A stretch of 31,478 bases of DNA from Verrucomicrobia bacterium UBA3761 (GTDB taxonomy: Bacteria; Verrucomicrobiota; Kiritimatiellia; RFP12; UBA1067). Numbering within the stretch: the first letter of the stretch is position 1; each line of letters begins with the position of its first letter. Positions 24,394 to 30,859 of the stretch are shown in pieces. Where the stretch lies: the NCBI GenBank assembly GCA_002371135.1, contig DFGB01000059.1, forward strand, positions 1 through 31,478. The letters are read 5' to 3'. Position numbers and translations under genes: made by a program. The notes beneath the pieces were generated by a model. The model was given only the letters and a program-made list of their open reading frames with translations. It made no database searches and was not told where the DNA came from.

Positions 24394-24875
24394 GCCTGAA
24401 TCGTAGATTGCAGCTCTTCTTTGCCCGTCTAAGGCGCAAGATCGTCAAGGAGCAACTCCCGCCGGAAAATATTGCGGCAGGATGGGCGCTTGGCATGTTT
24501 ATCGGGTGCGCAGTGCCTTTCGGCCTGCAACTTGTCATAGCGATTCCTCTGGCGATGATGATGCGCGTTTCGAAGCTAGGCGCCACCCTTGCGACCTTGA
24601 TCACCAATCCTGCCACCATCTTGGTTATATATCCCGCCCAGACGTTTATCGTGAACAAGCTCATCTTCGGCGGCTCGCTCACATTCTCGCGTCTCATGGA
24701 GACCGAGTGGACATGGAAGGCCGTCAGTCGTCTGGGAGTCGAGGTCATGGCGAGTTTCTTCCTCGGAGGCTTCTTCCTTGGTATAATAATGACGCCAATC
24801 ACGTATTTCACAATCAAAGCGATCGTGGTGCGCTCCCGCGAGCGCAAGTCCCGCCGCATCAAGATCCCGCAATGA
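24390..24875 (+). CDS. DUF2062 family membrane protein
   Basis: A 161-residue protein with a basic N-terminus and two to four hydrophobic segments. DUF2062 features are visible: PENIAAGWALGMFIGCAVPF near the start, LATLITNPATILVIYPAQ in the middle, and a long hydrophobic segment (FFLGGFFLGIIMTPITYF) near the end. The family is a small inner-membrane protein of unknown function. It overlaps the DUF1015 gene upstream and the GGQ gene downstream by ATGA, so the three are translationally coupled. Confidence 0.85.
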   Translation: MSLNRRLQLFFARLRRKIVKEQLPPENIAAGWALGMFIGCAVPFGLQLVIAIPLAMMMRVSKLGATLATLITNPATILVIYPAQTFIVNKLIFGGSLTFSRLMETEWTWKAVSRLGVEVMASFFLGGFFLGIIMTPITYFTIKAIVVRSRERKSRRIKIPQ

Positions 24876-25276
24876 TTGCGCCGGAGAAAATCACCGCTAT
24901 CAAAGCGCTCATGGAGGAGGCTTCGGTTTGCGAGGAAGACCTCGAGGAGTCGTTTATTCTCGGCGGAGGACCCGGCGGGCAGAAGACCAACAAGACGTCA
25001 TCCGTCGTACGTCTCTCCCACGAGCCAAGCGGTCTTGCCGTGAAGTGCGGCGAGACGAGAAGTCGAGAGACAAACCGTTGGCTTGCCCGCCGCATGCTTG
25101 CCGAGACTATTTTAGAGCGCGAACATCTCAGGAAATCGACCGCACGGCAGGAGCGCGAGAAGAAGCGTCGTCAGAAGCGCCGCAGGTCGCGTCGCCAACG
25201 CGACAGGATGCTAAAGGAAAAGCACGAACGTTCTGAATTGAAGATGTCGCGCAGAAAGGTCGAGCTGGACGAGTAA
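24872..25276 (+). CDS. GGQ-domain release-factor-like protein (MTRFR/ArfB type)
   Basis: A 134-residue single-domain release factor homologue. The catalytic GGQ lies in LGGGPGGQKTNKTSS; VVRLSHEPSGLAVKCGETRS and QNR-like ETNRWLARR follow. This is closer in pattern to mitochondrial MTRFR (C12orf65) than to E. coli ArfB. The C-terminus is very rich in arginine and lysine, as needed to bind a stalled ribosome. Such proteins release peptides from stalled or split ribosomes without stop-codon recognition. The ATG at 24872 overlaps the DUF2062 stop. Confidence 0.85.
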   Translation: MIAPEKITAIKALMEEASVCEEDLEESFILGGGPGGQKTNKTSSVVRLSHEPSGLAVKCGETRSRETNRWLARRMLAETILEREHLRKSTARQEREKKRRQKRRRSRRQRDRMLKEKHERSELKMSRRKVELDE

Positions 25277-25281
25277 GGAAA

Positions 25282-25332
25282 GAGGACTGGCGGAACCAGC
25301 GGGACAGGCGGCCTCCCGTCCCGCCAGTCCTC
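25282..25332. terminator. Hairpin between convergent genes
   Basis: A perfect 12-bp stem, GAGGACTGGCGG (25282-25293) and CCGCCAGTCCTC (25321-25332), around a GC-rich loop that holds a competing inner pairing (GCGGGAC, GTCCCGC). It lies between the plus-strand GGQ gene and the minus-strand co-chaperone gene and could terminate both. On the plus strand it is followed by pyrimidine words (CTCAACTCTCCTCAAC), not by a clean T-run. Confidence 0.6.
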
Positions 25333-25340
25333 AACTCTCC

Positions 25341-26168
25341 TCAACTTCTCGACCTTTCAACTTTTATTTTTGCCCAGGCGTTGTTGATTTCCGCCATGCG
25401 TTCGTTGGCTTTCTTGATCATGCCTTCAGGCATGCCTTGGGCGCGTAGCCGGTCGGGGTGGTATTGCTTGGCTTTTTCGCGATAAGCCTTCTTGATTTCA
25501 TCCAACGACGCAGAAGGCGGGACGCCAAGTGCGTCGTAGGCGGCGGCAATGTCGTCGGCAGGCCGGGAGGCGCGTCGCGACCGGCGCTCCTCCCTCGCGC
25601 CGTCGATGAATGCCGAGCGCTCGCGGGAGAGCTTGTCGAACCATATGGGCCCAATATTCAGCGGGCCGGTCAGACGGTGCAGAATATCCAGCTCTTCGCG
25701 GCTTACACGGCCGTCGGCACACGCGACGTCCCACAAGAGTTCGTAGACGAGCTCGCGGATTTCGCGCACGGGAGTGGCGGCGGTGAAGTCGCGAGCGTAA
25801 TCGTAGATTGAGTGTGAATCGTCCTTTGCGCGACGGAATACATCAATCGCGAAAGCTCTGGCAGAAGCGGAAAAGCCAAGTCGCTTGAACGCCCGCTCTA
25901 CGGCGGCGATTTCGCTTTCGCGGACGATGCCGTCGGCCTTGGCGATTTTTGCGAGCATCGCAGCCGCGGCGGCGCACAGCGTCATCTGCGCGGCCGCGCT
26001 AGTGCGCCGTGTGTATGTGCGAGTTCCCGACGATGAAGATGGCGACGGAGATTGCGCCTTGATCTTCTTCTCGATTGCACTGCCCACCGCCGCCCCGAGG
26101 ATCGCTCCGAGCGCCCCGAGGAATCGCGAGCCGATGTAGCCCCCGAGCAGTATTCCAGTCCAGCCCAT
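25341..26168 (-). CDS. djlA: DjlA-like membrane co-chaperone (TerB + DnaJ domains)
   Basis: A 275-residue protein. Residues 1-33 are a glycine-rich membrane segment (GGYIGSRFLGALGAILGA). Residues about 60-185 form a TerB-like helical domain (ADGIVRESEIAAVERAF, CADGRVSREELDILHRL). Residues about 208-270 form a J-domain (YDALGVPPSASLDEIKKAY) with the HPD motif (QYHPDRLRAQG) needed to stimulate DnaK. This is the DjlA order, so it probably recruits DnaK at the inner membrane. GGAAG precedes the ATG. It lies 15 bp after pyrB and is likely cotranscribed. The last codons (KVERSRS) and stop are formed by a GTTGAAAGG word repeat. Confidence 0.85.
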   Translation of the reverse strand: MGWTGILLGGYIGSRFLGALGAILGAAVGSAIEKKIKAQSPSPSSSSGTRTYTRRTSAAAQMTLCAAAAAMLAKIAKADGIVRESEIAAVERAFKRLGFSASARAFAIDVFRRAKDDSHSIYDYARDFTAATPVREIRELVYELLWDVACADGRVSREELDILHRLTGPLNIGPIWFDKLSRERSAFIDGAREERRSRRASRPADDIAAAYDALGVPPSASLDEIKKAYREKAKQYHPDRLRAQGMPEGMIKKANERMAEINNAWAKIKVERSRS

Positions 26169-26183
26169 TGAACTTCCGTTCTA

Positions 26184-27257
26184 TCAATACCCGCAGTCCA
26201 TGATGGACTTCTCGAAGCCGAATGTCGCTGCAATGAGGGCTGCGCGTATCCACATGCCGTTTCTCATCTGGCGCCAATACATCGCGCGAGGATCGTGGTC
26301 GCAGCAGGTATCGATTTCATCGCGCCTGGGCAGCGGGTGCATGATAATCGCGTCAGGCCCCAGGAGTGCGAGTTCTTCGGCCCGGAATTTGAAGCGCGAT
26401 GTGTCGATCTTGGCCGACTCTCCCTTGGCGTTGTCCCATTCGTCCTGGATGCGCGTCATGTAGATGGCGTCCGAGATTTTCGTCGCAGCGCGAAGGTCGT
26501 CGGAGATTTCGTATTTGACGCCTTTCGCCTTGAGGATGTCGATTACGTCGTCCGGCACCTGCAACTCTTTCGGTGCGATGAAAATCTGCTTGATGTCGTC
26601 GAAATCCGTCAGCAGGTAGGAAAGCGAGCGGACCGTTCTGCCGCGCAGGAGATCGCCGCAGAATGTCACGGTGCGCCCGTCGAGACCGCCCTTCGTCTCG
26701 AACGATCGGATGAGCGTGTAGATGTCGAGAAGGGCTTGGGTCGGGTGCTGGTCCTTGCCCGAACCGGCGTTGAGAATCGGGATGGGGCGCTCGGAGTTGG
26801 AAAGCTCCCACGCCATTTTTTCGGCGAGACCGCGCTCCGGGGAACGCATGATAATCATGTCGAAATACGACGAGAACGTGCGGATGGAATCCTCGTGGCT
26901 CTCGCCCTTGAACTCAGAACTCGTGGCTGCATCGCGCACCGATCCTGTCGTGATGCCCAGCAACTGGCAGGCGGCGAGGTGAGAGAGGAATGTGCGCGAA
27001 CTCGGCTGCGAGAAGTAAAGCATCGCGCGTTTGTGCGCGAGGACGTTCTTCAGGTAGAGTGCGCCTTCCTTGGATTTGTTGATGAACCTGATTCTGTTTG
27101 CGAGTGCGCACAGCCGTTCGAGGATGGGTCGGTCGAACTGCTGTGCGAAGAGAGTGTGGTACGGCATCTGATTGCCGTCCTGACGCTCCAGGTAAGGCTT
27201 TTTTTGTTCGAGGGCGAGGGAGGAGAATGCTTCCCAAGAGATGTCAGTCAGTTTCAT
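26184..27257 (-). CDS. pyrB: Aspartate carbamoyltransferase
   Basis: A 357-residue transcarbamoylase that makes carbamoyl-aspartate in pyrimidine synthesis. The carbamoyl-phosphate loop reads SQPSSRTFLS, where most family members have EPSTRTRLS. The SxRT residues are kept, with Ser for Thr and Phe for the last Arg. Other active-site segments are present: SSEFKGES (80s loop), IIMRSPERG, DQHPTQALLD, FCGDLLRGRTVRS, MTRIQDEW and MHPLPRRDEI. The N-terminus is about 40 residues longer than in the E. coli enzyme. No regulatory subunit (pyrI) is adjacent. It has its own promoter and leads a two-gene unit with the DjlA-like gene. Confidence 0.93.
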   Translation of the reverse strand: MKLTDISWEAFSSLALEQKKPYLERQDGNQMPYHTLFAQQFDRPILERLCALANRIRFINKSKEGALYLKNVLAHKRAMLYFSQPSSRTFLSHLAACQLLGITTGSVRDAATSSEFKGESHEDSIRTFSSYFDMIIMRSPERGLAEKMAWELSNSERPIPILNAGSGKDQHPTQALLDIYTLIRSFETKGGLDGRTVTFCGDLLRGRTVRSLSYLLTDFDDIKQIFIAPKELQVPDDVIDILKAKGVKYEISDDLRAATKISDAIYMTRIQDEWDNAKGESAKIDTSRFKFRAEELALLGPDAIIMHPLPRRDEIDTCCDHDPRAMYWRQMRNGMWIRAALIAATFGFEKSIMDCGY

Positions 27258-27292
27258 ATCGTGTCAGAGGGCCTATGTAGATGGACGCGAAT

Positions 27293-27321
27293 ATTGTACT
27301 ACAATCCCGTGTTTTGCGCAA
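27293..27321 (-). promoter_or_regulatory. pyrB promoter
   Basis: On the minus strand, TTGCGC (27316-27321) lies 17 bp before TACAAT (27293-27298). The spacer resembles that of the dehydrogenase promoter at 3040-3068. The leader would be about 30 nt, and no attenuator is visible. Confidence 0.6.
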
Positions 27322-27333
27322 CGGGCAAAAGGA

Positions 27334-27416
27334 AAAATGTTGCCAGCGCGACTTGTCAAAGTAAATACCCATAGTGTGTAGTCATTTGCTTTGACAAGTC
27401 GCACTGGCAACATTTT
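27334..27416. repeat. Long inverted repeat (33-bp arms) between pyrB and the tRNA cluster
   Basis: The arms 27334-27366 and 27384-27416 (AAAATGTTGCCAG ... GACTTGTCAAAG and its complement) match at 31 of 33 positions. They surround a 17-nt loop, ACCCATAGTGTGTAGTC. It lies between the divergent pyrB and tRNA promoters. The loop is the only non-paired part, so a DNA cruciform or a very stable RNA hairpin is possible. No coding capacity. Confidence 0.8.
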
Positions 27417-27429
27417 GCCATTTTCCCCC

Positions 27430-27459
27430 TTGAATTCCGCAGGGGGAATATGGTATAAT
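27430..27459 (+). promoter_or_regulatory. Promoter of the Gly-Leu-Ser tRNA cluster
   Basis: TTGAAT (27430-27435), an 18-bp spacer and TATAAT (27454-27459) preceded by TGG (extended -10). The -35 box lies in an 8-bp palindrome (TTCCCCCT at 27423-27430, AGGGGGAA at 27441-27448), an uncommon placement. tRNA-Gly begins about 12 nt after the predicted start. Confidence 0.72.
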
Positions 27460-27477
27460 ATGCGCCGTTCGTTTGAT

Positions 27478-27551
27478 GCGGGCGTAGCTCAATGGCAGAG
27501 CTCCAGCCTTCCAAGCTGGCTACGAGGGTTCGATTCCCTTCGCCCGCTCCA
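27478..27551 (+). tRNA. tRNA-Gly(TCC)
   Basis: A 74-nt tRNA with encoded CCA. The acceptor arms are GCGGGCG and CGCCCGC, the anticodon loop is CTTCCAA (anticodon TCC, reading GGA/GGG), and the T-loop is GGTTCGATTCC. Confidence 0.96.
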
Positions 27552-27562
27552 GAAGGTCAGCG

Positions 27563-27648
27563 GCCAGGGTGGCGTAATGGCAGCCGCGGCAGACTCAAAA
27601 TCTGCTATACGTGAGTATGTGCGGGTTCGAGTCCCGCTCCTGGCACCA
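27563..27648 (+). tRNA. tRNA-Leu(CAA)
   Basis: An 86-nt type II tRNA with encoded CCA. The acceptor arms are GCCAGGG and TCCTGGC (last pair G-T), the anticodon stem is GCAGA/TCTGC around CTCAAAA (anticodon CAA, reading UUG), with a short variable arm and T-loop GGTTCGAGTCC. Confidence 0.94.
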
Positions 27649-27674
27649 AAGAGCCTGACGAACGCGAAACGACT

Positions 27675-27764
27675 GGAGGGGTGTCCGAGTGGTCGATGGT
27701 GCAACCTTGGAAAGGTTGTGTGGGCGCAAGTCCACCGGGGGTTCGAATCCCCCCCCCTCCGCCA
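27675..27764 (+). tRNA. tRNA-Ser(GGA)
   Basis: A 90-nt type II tRNA with encoded CCA. The acceptor arms are GGAGGGG and CCCCTCC, the anticodon stem is CAACC/GGTTG around TTGGAAA (anticodon GGA, reading UCC/UCU), the variable arm is long, and the T-loop is GGTTCGAATCC. Confidence 0.95.
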
Positions 27765-27780
27765 TCAATGGCGCAAGGCT

Positions 27781-27812
27781 CTCAGAACGAAGGTTCTGAG
27801 GGTTTTTCTTTT
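27781..27812 (+). terminator. Terminator of the tRNA cluster
   Basis: An 8-bp stem CTCAGAAC/GTTCTGAG (27781-27788 and 27793-27800) with a 4-nt loop, then GGTTTTTCTTTT. Confidence 0.85.
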
Positions 27813-28233
27813 GCCCAAAATCCCCAATGTTCGCGGTGTTTTTGGTTTTTGCCGTTCTTTCACAATGCCCCGGACAGAGACGATGGCGGGCCGTCTGATG
27901 CATGATTCTCCGTTTCCTCTATTCAAACTGCACCGGGCGGGGCATTGTGCTTTCCCCCTTTGTTTATGGGGGTTCTGGCGCTTCTCAGGCCTGTAATCCG
28001 GCCATGATGCACCATTGTTGTTTTGAGAATGGGAACGCCTGCCTGCACACTTGTTTCCACAACAGGACGGTTCACATTCTGCCGGAAAGTTGGCCGAACA
28101 GGGCACGTGACGGGTTATAGATGATAGCGAAGGAGGCGTCAGACGCCTTTCTCAGATAGTCGTACATTCCCACTTGATATCCAGGTGTGATTACGGCATC
28201 ATAGTGTCGCTGTTTTACCCAAGAAAGGAGTTC
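27813..28233. other. Gene-poor flank of the recombinase cassette
   Basis: About 420 bp without a convincing intact gene. It holds a perfect 12-bp inverted repeat, CACAATGCCCCG (27861-27872) and CGGGGCATTGTG (27938-27949), and a small hairpin AGGCGTC-A-GACGCCT (28133-28147). No tRNA duplicate or attachment-site repeat matching the right flank of the cassette was found by eye. The cassette's left boundary is probably in this region or just after it. Confidence 0.4.
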
Positions 28234-28260
28234 ATGATGGAAGATTCGAAAGTGCAGGAC
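28072..28260 (-). pseudogene. Possible C-terminal gene fragment, unidentified
   Basis: The minus strand is open for over 100 codons ending at 28072. From about 28260 down to the stop the translation looks protein-like (HHELLSWVKQRHYDAVITPG, QVGMYDYLRKASDASFA, YNPSRALFGQL), with mixed codon use and a hydrophobic pattern. Its upstream part lies antisense to the start of the recombinase cassette and looks non-coding. I do not recognise the family. It may be the 3' remnant of a gene cut by the cassette's insertion, or chance. Confidence 0.28.
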
Positions 28261-28344
28261 TGCGTTCGGGACGCGGTCAGGATAGTCTGCGCCGCGATAC
28301 GCAGACGCAAGGCGCAATGTGCGTCCCCCGGCGCCGGCAGATGA
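28234..28344 (+). CDS. Small ORF upstream of the DUF2924-recombinase genes
   Basis: A 36-residue reading frame starting ATGATG, preceded at good distance by a strong Shine-Dalgarno (AAGAAAGGAG at 28221-28230). The sequence is basic (AAIRRRKAQ) with no known domain. It lies 40 bp before the DUF2924 gene and may be its leader peptide or a small accessory protein of the cassette. The strong ribosome-binding site is the main support. Confidence 0.4.
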   Translation: MMEDSKVQDCVRDAVRIVCAAIRRRKAQCASPGAGR

Positions 28345-28384
28345 AGTCCGCGCGAGACGAAAACCGAAATCACAAGGAAAGGAC

Positions 28385-28810
28385 ATGCCCATGAAAAAGC
28401 CGACGGCGGAGCTGGTGGCGGAGGTTGACGCGCTGCAGGGAATGTGTGCGGAGGAAATTAAGAGCCGCTACTCCGGGCTTCTCGGCGCGGAGCTGGAATG
28501 CTGCAAGAACTGTTGCGTCCTTCGCGCGGAAGTCGCATACAGGCTGCAGGAACGATTCTACGGCATAAGACTCGGAGAGGACATCGTCAAGGCAATCGAG
28601 GTCGCGGGCGAGCCTGCCGATAACGAGAAGCGGCTTCTTGCGGGGACAAGGATAGTCCGCCGCTGGAAAGGCGAGGACCATGAAATCGAGATGCGCGCGG
28701 ACGGGAGCATAGACTACCGGGGAGATATATACAAGTCGCTCTCGGCGGTGGCCCGGCGGATCACCGGGACGAACTGGAACGGAAAACTCTTCTTCGGGCT
28801 GAAGAAATGA
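28385..28810 (+). CDS. DUF2924 protein of the recombinase cassette
   Basis: A 141-residue protein of the DUF2924 family, commonly found directly upstream of large serine recombinases in bacterial chromosomes and phage-like elements. It shows LRAEVAYRLQERFYG, LLAGTRIVRRWKGEDHEIEM, YRGDIYKSLSAVARRITGTN and WNGKLFFGL, the usual order. The biochemical role is unknown, perhaps help in recombination. The ATG at 28385 (AAGGA 6 nt before) is chosen; an in-frame ATG at 28391 is also possible. It overlaps the recombinase by ATGA. Use of AGG, CGG and GGA codons is higher than in the surrounding genes, suggesting transfer. Confidence 0.82.
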   Translation: MPMKKPTAELVAEVDALQGMCAEEIKSRYSGLLGAELECCKNCCVLRAEVAYRLQERFYGIRLGEDIVKAIEVAGEPADNEKRLLAGTRIVRRWKGEDHEIEMRADGSIDYRGDIYKSLSAVARRITGTNWNGKLFFGLKK

Positions 28811-30114
28811 CGGCGAAAGCAGAATCCGGACAGGCGACGCCCGTGAAGCGCTGTGCCGTGTATACTCGCAAGAGCTGCGAGGACGGGCTCGAACTGGAAT
28901 ACAACTCCCTTGACGCGCAGTACGACTCTGCGGTCTCGTACATTAGAAGCCAGTCGTGGAACGGATGGACTTTGATCGACAAGCGGTACGACGACGGCGG
29001 GTTCTCCGGCGGCAACACGAACAGGCCCGCGCTCAAGGAGCTTCTCGCCGACATCGAGGCGGGAAAGATTGACATAGTCGTGGTGTACAAGATCGACAGG
29101 CTTTCCCGCTCCCTCTGCGACTTCATGGACCTTTCGCGCGTCTTCGAGAGGCACGGCGTCAGCTTCGTTTCGGTCACGCAGCAGATAGACACCTCCTGCC
29201 CGGCTGGACGGATGCTCCTCAACATCCTCATGACATTCGCGCAGTTCGAGCGCGAAATGACGTCGGACAGGATCAAGGACAAGGTTCTTGCCTCGAAGCA
29301 GAAGGGGATGTGGACGGGCGGCGTCGCGCCGTATGGCTACAGAGTCGAGAACAAGCACCTTGTCCCGGATCCGGGAAGCGCCGATGCGGTCAGGTTCGTG
29401 TTCAGGAGGTATGCGGAGACGGGATCGCCCAAGACTGTCCTGTCCGAGGTGCTGCATCAGTTCGGGGAGAGGACTGACGGTGTGCGGTGGAATACCGGGA
29501 ATCTGTACCGGATGCTCAGGAACTGCACATATGCGGGGATGGTGCCGCACGGGCCTACCGGGCAGACTTTCAAAGGACAGCACGAGGCTATCGTCGATGG
29601 AAGCCTCTGGAGCGACTGCCAGCGGATGCTTGACGAGGCGGCGACGCACAAGCCTGCTGAAAGGCGCGAGTCAACCGCGATCCTGAAGGGAATTCTGAAA
29701 TGCGGGCACTGCGGAGGTGCCATGACGCCGGCGTTCTCGTCCAAGAAGAGGGGCGTGAGGTACAGCTACTACCGTTGCGTCGCGGCTGCCAAGGCCGCGA
29801 CTTCTTCCTGCCCCGTGGGCAACATATCGGGAGAGGCGATAGAGAGGCTCGTGCTGGAGCATCTGGGAACCGCGCTCCATTCTCCGGAATTCATACGCCT
29901 TGCTGCCGAAGAGGGCGGATGGCCGCAGGATGATGTGCGCTCCGCACTTGCGGACATGCCAAGATTCGTTGAAGGGCTGGCGCTGGCCGAGCGCGACAGA
30001 CTTGTCCATTGCCTTCTCGATGAAGTTGTCGTGCGGGAAGACGGGGTGGACATCGTGTTCAGGAAAGACGTCGTCAAGGAGGTGAAGGATGGAAACGATG
30101 GAACGACTGCCTGA
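28807..30114 (+). CDS. Large serine recombinase
   Basis: A 435-residue site-specific recombinase. The N-terminal resolvase domain (about 13-160) has the nucleophile Ser23 in YTRKSCEDG and the conserved DDGGFSGG, YKIDRLSRSL, FVSVTQQIDTSCPAGR and FAQFEREMTSDRI. The recombinase DNA-binding domain (about 170-285) shows GVAPYGYRVE and NLYRMLRNCTYAG. A zinc ribbon follows (CGHCGGAM, then YYRC and C). Such enzymes integrate and excise mobile DNA by cutting at attachment sites. It is at the short end for the family. The DUF2924 and HTH genes flank it with overlaps, forming one operon. No other phage or transfer genes are visible. Confidence 0.93.
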   Translation: MTAKAESGQATPVKRCAVYTRKSCEDGLELEYNSLDAQYDSAVSYIRSQSWNGWTLIDKRYDDGGFSGGNTNRPALKELLADIEAGKIDIVVVYKIDRLSRSLCDFMDLSRVFERHGVSFVSVTQQIDTSCPAGRMLLNILMTFAQFEREMTSDRIKDKVLASKQKGMWTGGVAPYGYRVENKHLVPDPGSADAVRFVFRRYAETGSPKTVLSEVLHQFGERTDGVRWNTGNLYRMLRNCTYAGMVPHGPTGQTFKGQHEAIVDGSLWSDCQRMLDEAATHKPAERRESTAILKGILKCGHCGGAMTPAFSSKKRGVRYSYYRCVAAAKAATSSCPVGNISGEAIERLVLEHLGTALHSPEFIRLAAEEGGWPQDDVRSALADMPRFVEGLALAERDRLVHCLLDEVVVREDGVDIVFRKDVVKEVKDGNDGTTA

Positions 30115-30493
30115 CGGCAGGATCAAGATTCATATAGCATGCGCCCTGCAGAAGGGAACGAAGCGGAGGATATTCGCCAAGACCGACCGCGCAAGCCGGG
30201 CCGAGGCGGCTCGCAAGACGCCGATTGCTGCGGCGCTTGGCAGGGGATGGAGGGCACGCAGTCTCATACGGGACGGTGTGTACCGGGGCAAGATTGAAAT
30301 CGCCAAGGCGCTGGGCGTAAGCAGAACGCACCTTTCAGAAAGTCTCAACCTCACATATCTTTCGCCTGTCATAGTCGAGAAGATAATGTGCGGCGAGCTT
30401 CCCGAGGCGACAGCCGAGAGGTTCGGACGGCTCGTGATGCCGCTGTGGTATGACCAGCACAAGGCTTTTGGAATTGACCAGCCCACTGCCTAA
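30089..30493 (+). CDS. HTH protein downstream of the recombinase
   Basis: A 134-residue basic protein with a helix-turn-helix (KIEIAKALGVSRTHLSESLN, about residues 68-87). It matches the small HTH proteins that often follow DUF2924-recombinase pairs and have the pattern of an Arg-rich N-terminus, a 'GVYRGKIEIAK' helix and a ParB-like HTH. It probably regulates the cassette or assists recombination; this is inferred. A strong Shine-Dalgarno (AAGGAGGTGAAGG) lies within the end of the recombinase gene, and the two genes overlap by 26 bp. Confidence 0.75.
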   Translation: METMERLPDGRIKIHIACALQKGTKRRIFAKTDRASRAEAARKTPIAAALGRGWRARSLIRDGVYRGKIEIAKALGVSRTHLSESLNLTYLSPVIVEKIMCGELPEATAERFGRLVMPLWYDQHKAFGIDQPTA

Positions 30494-30528
30494 GCTGCCC
30501 TTGAATTGCTGTAATTTACATAATATAG

Positions 30529-30558
30529 CGAAAAAACGTTAAAAAACGATATTTTTCG
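30529..30558 (+). terminator. Possible AT-rich hairpin after the cassette
   Basis: CGAAAAA (30529-30535) and TTTTTCG (30552-30558) are complementary around a 16-nt AT-rich loop. It could act as a weak terminator. It lies at the likely right edge of the recombinase cassette, just before the relic gene fragment. Confidence 0.35.
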
Positions 30559-30565
30559 GGGGGAG

Positions 30566-30733
30566 GGGCTTGCCGTCACCTATTCCGACGACTTCCACGA
30601 CCGATTCCTCATCATCGACAACGAGGAGCTGCATGGCCTCGGCTCGTCCATCAATTGCCTTGGCCGCCGCGTCACGTCCTACACCACCCGCGACCCCAAG
30701 GAGATTGCCAAGTTGCTTGCAATGGTGTCTTGA
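30566..30733 (+). pseudogene. C-terminal relic of an ORF6N-type protein
   Basis: Fifty-five codons without a start, ending in TGA. The translation contains FHDRFLIIDNEELHGLGSSI and GRRVTSY, then TTRDPKEIAKLL. The HDRFLIID...LG-S...LG pattern is typical of the C-terminus of ORF6N-domain/phage-antirepressor-like proteins. The N-terminal domain and start codon are missing; upstream is the AT-rich end of the recombinase cassette. It is probably a remnant left by insertion or deletion at the cassette's right side. Confidence 0.55.
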
Positions 30734-30795
30734 GCGCTGCCGGAGAAGCGCGAGGCGGGCGTGTGAGTGCGTGATCAAGCTGCACTGTGTCGCTA

Positions 30796-30825
30796 TTGAC
30801 GCGGCAGGCGCATGTCGGTTATAAT
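30796..30825 (+). promoter_or_regulatory. Promoter of the Mpv17-like gene
   Basis: TTGACG (30796-30801), an 18-bp spacer and TATAAT (30820-30825). The predicted start is near 30832. A GTG at 30833 in the same frame would be leaderless; the ATG at 30860 has GAGAGGAAAG some 10-20 nt upstream. Confidence 0.68.
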
Positions 30826-30859
30826 ACGCGCCGTGAAAGAGAGGAAAGCGCATGGTTCT

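Noticed and set aside
26295..27374. 359-codon plus-strand open frame over pyrB
   Set aside because: It is antisense to pyrB, which has all the main active-site motifs.
27675..27764. tRNA-Ser(GGA) as attachment site of the recombinase cassette
   Set aside because: No duplicated tRNA 3' end is seen near 30500, an intact terminator follows the tRNA, and large serine recombinases seldom use tRNA genes.
27391..27996. 201-codon open frame over the tRNA cluster
   Set aside because: It runs through three tRNA genes and the terminator and has no ribosome-binding site.
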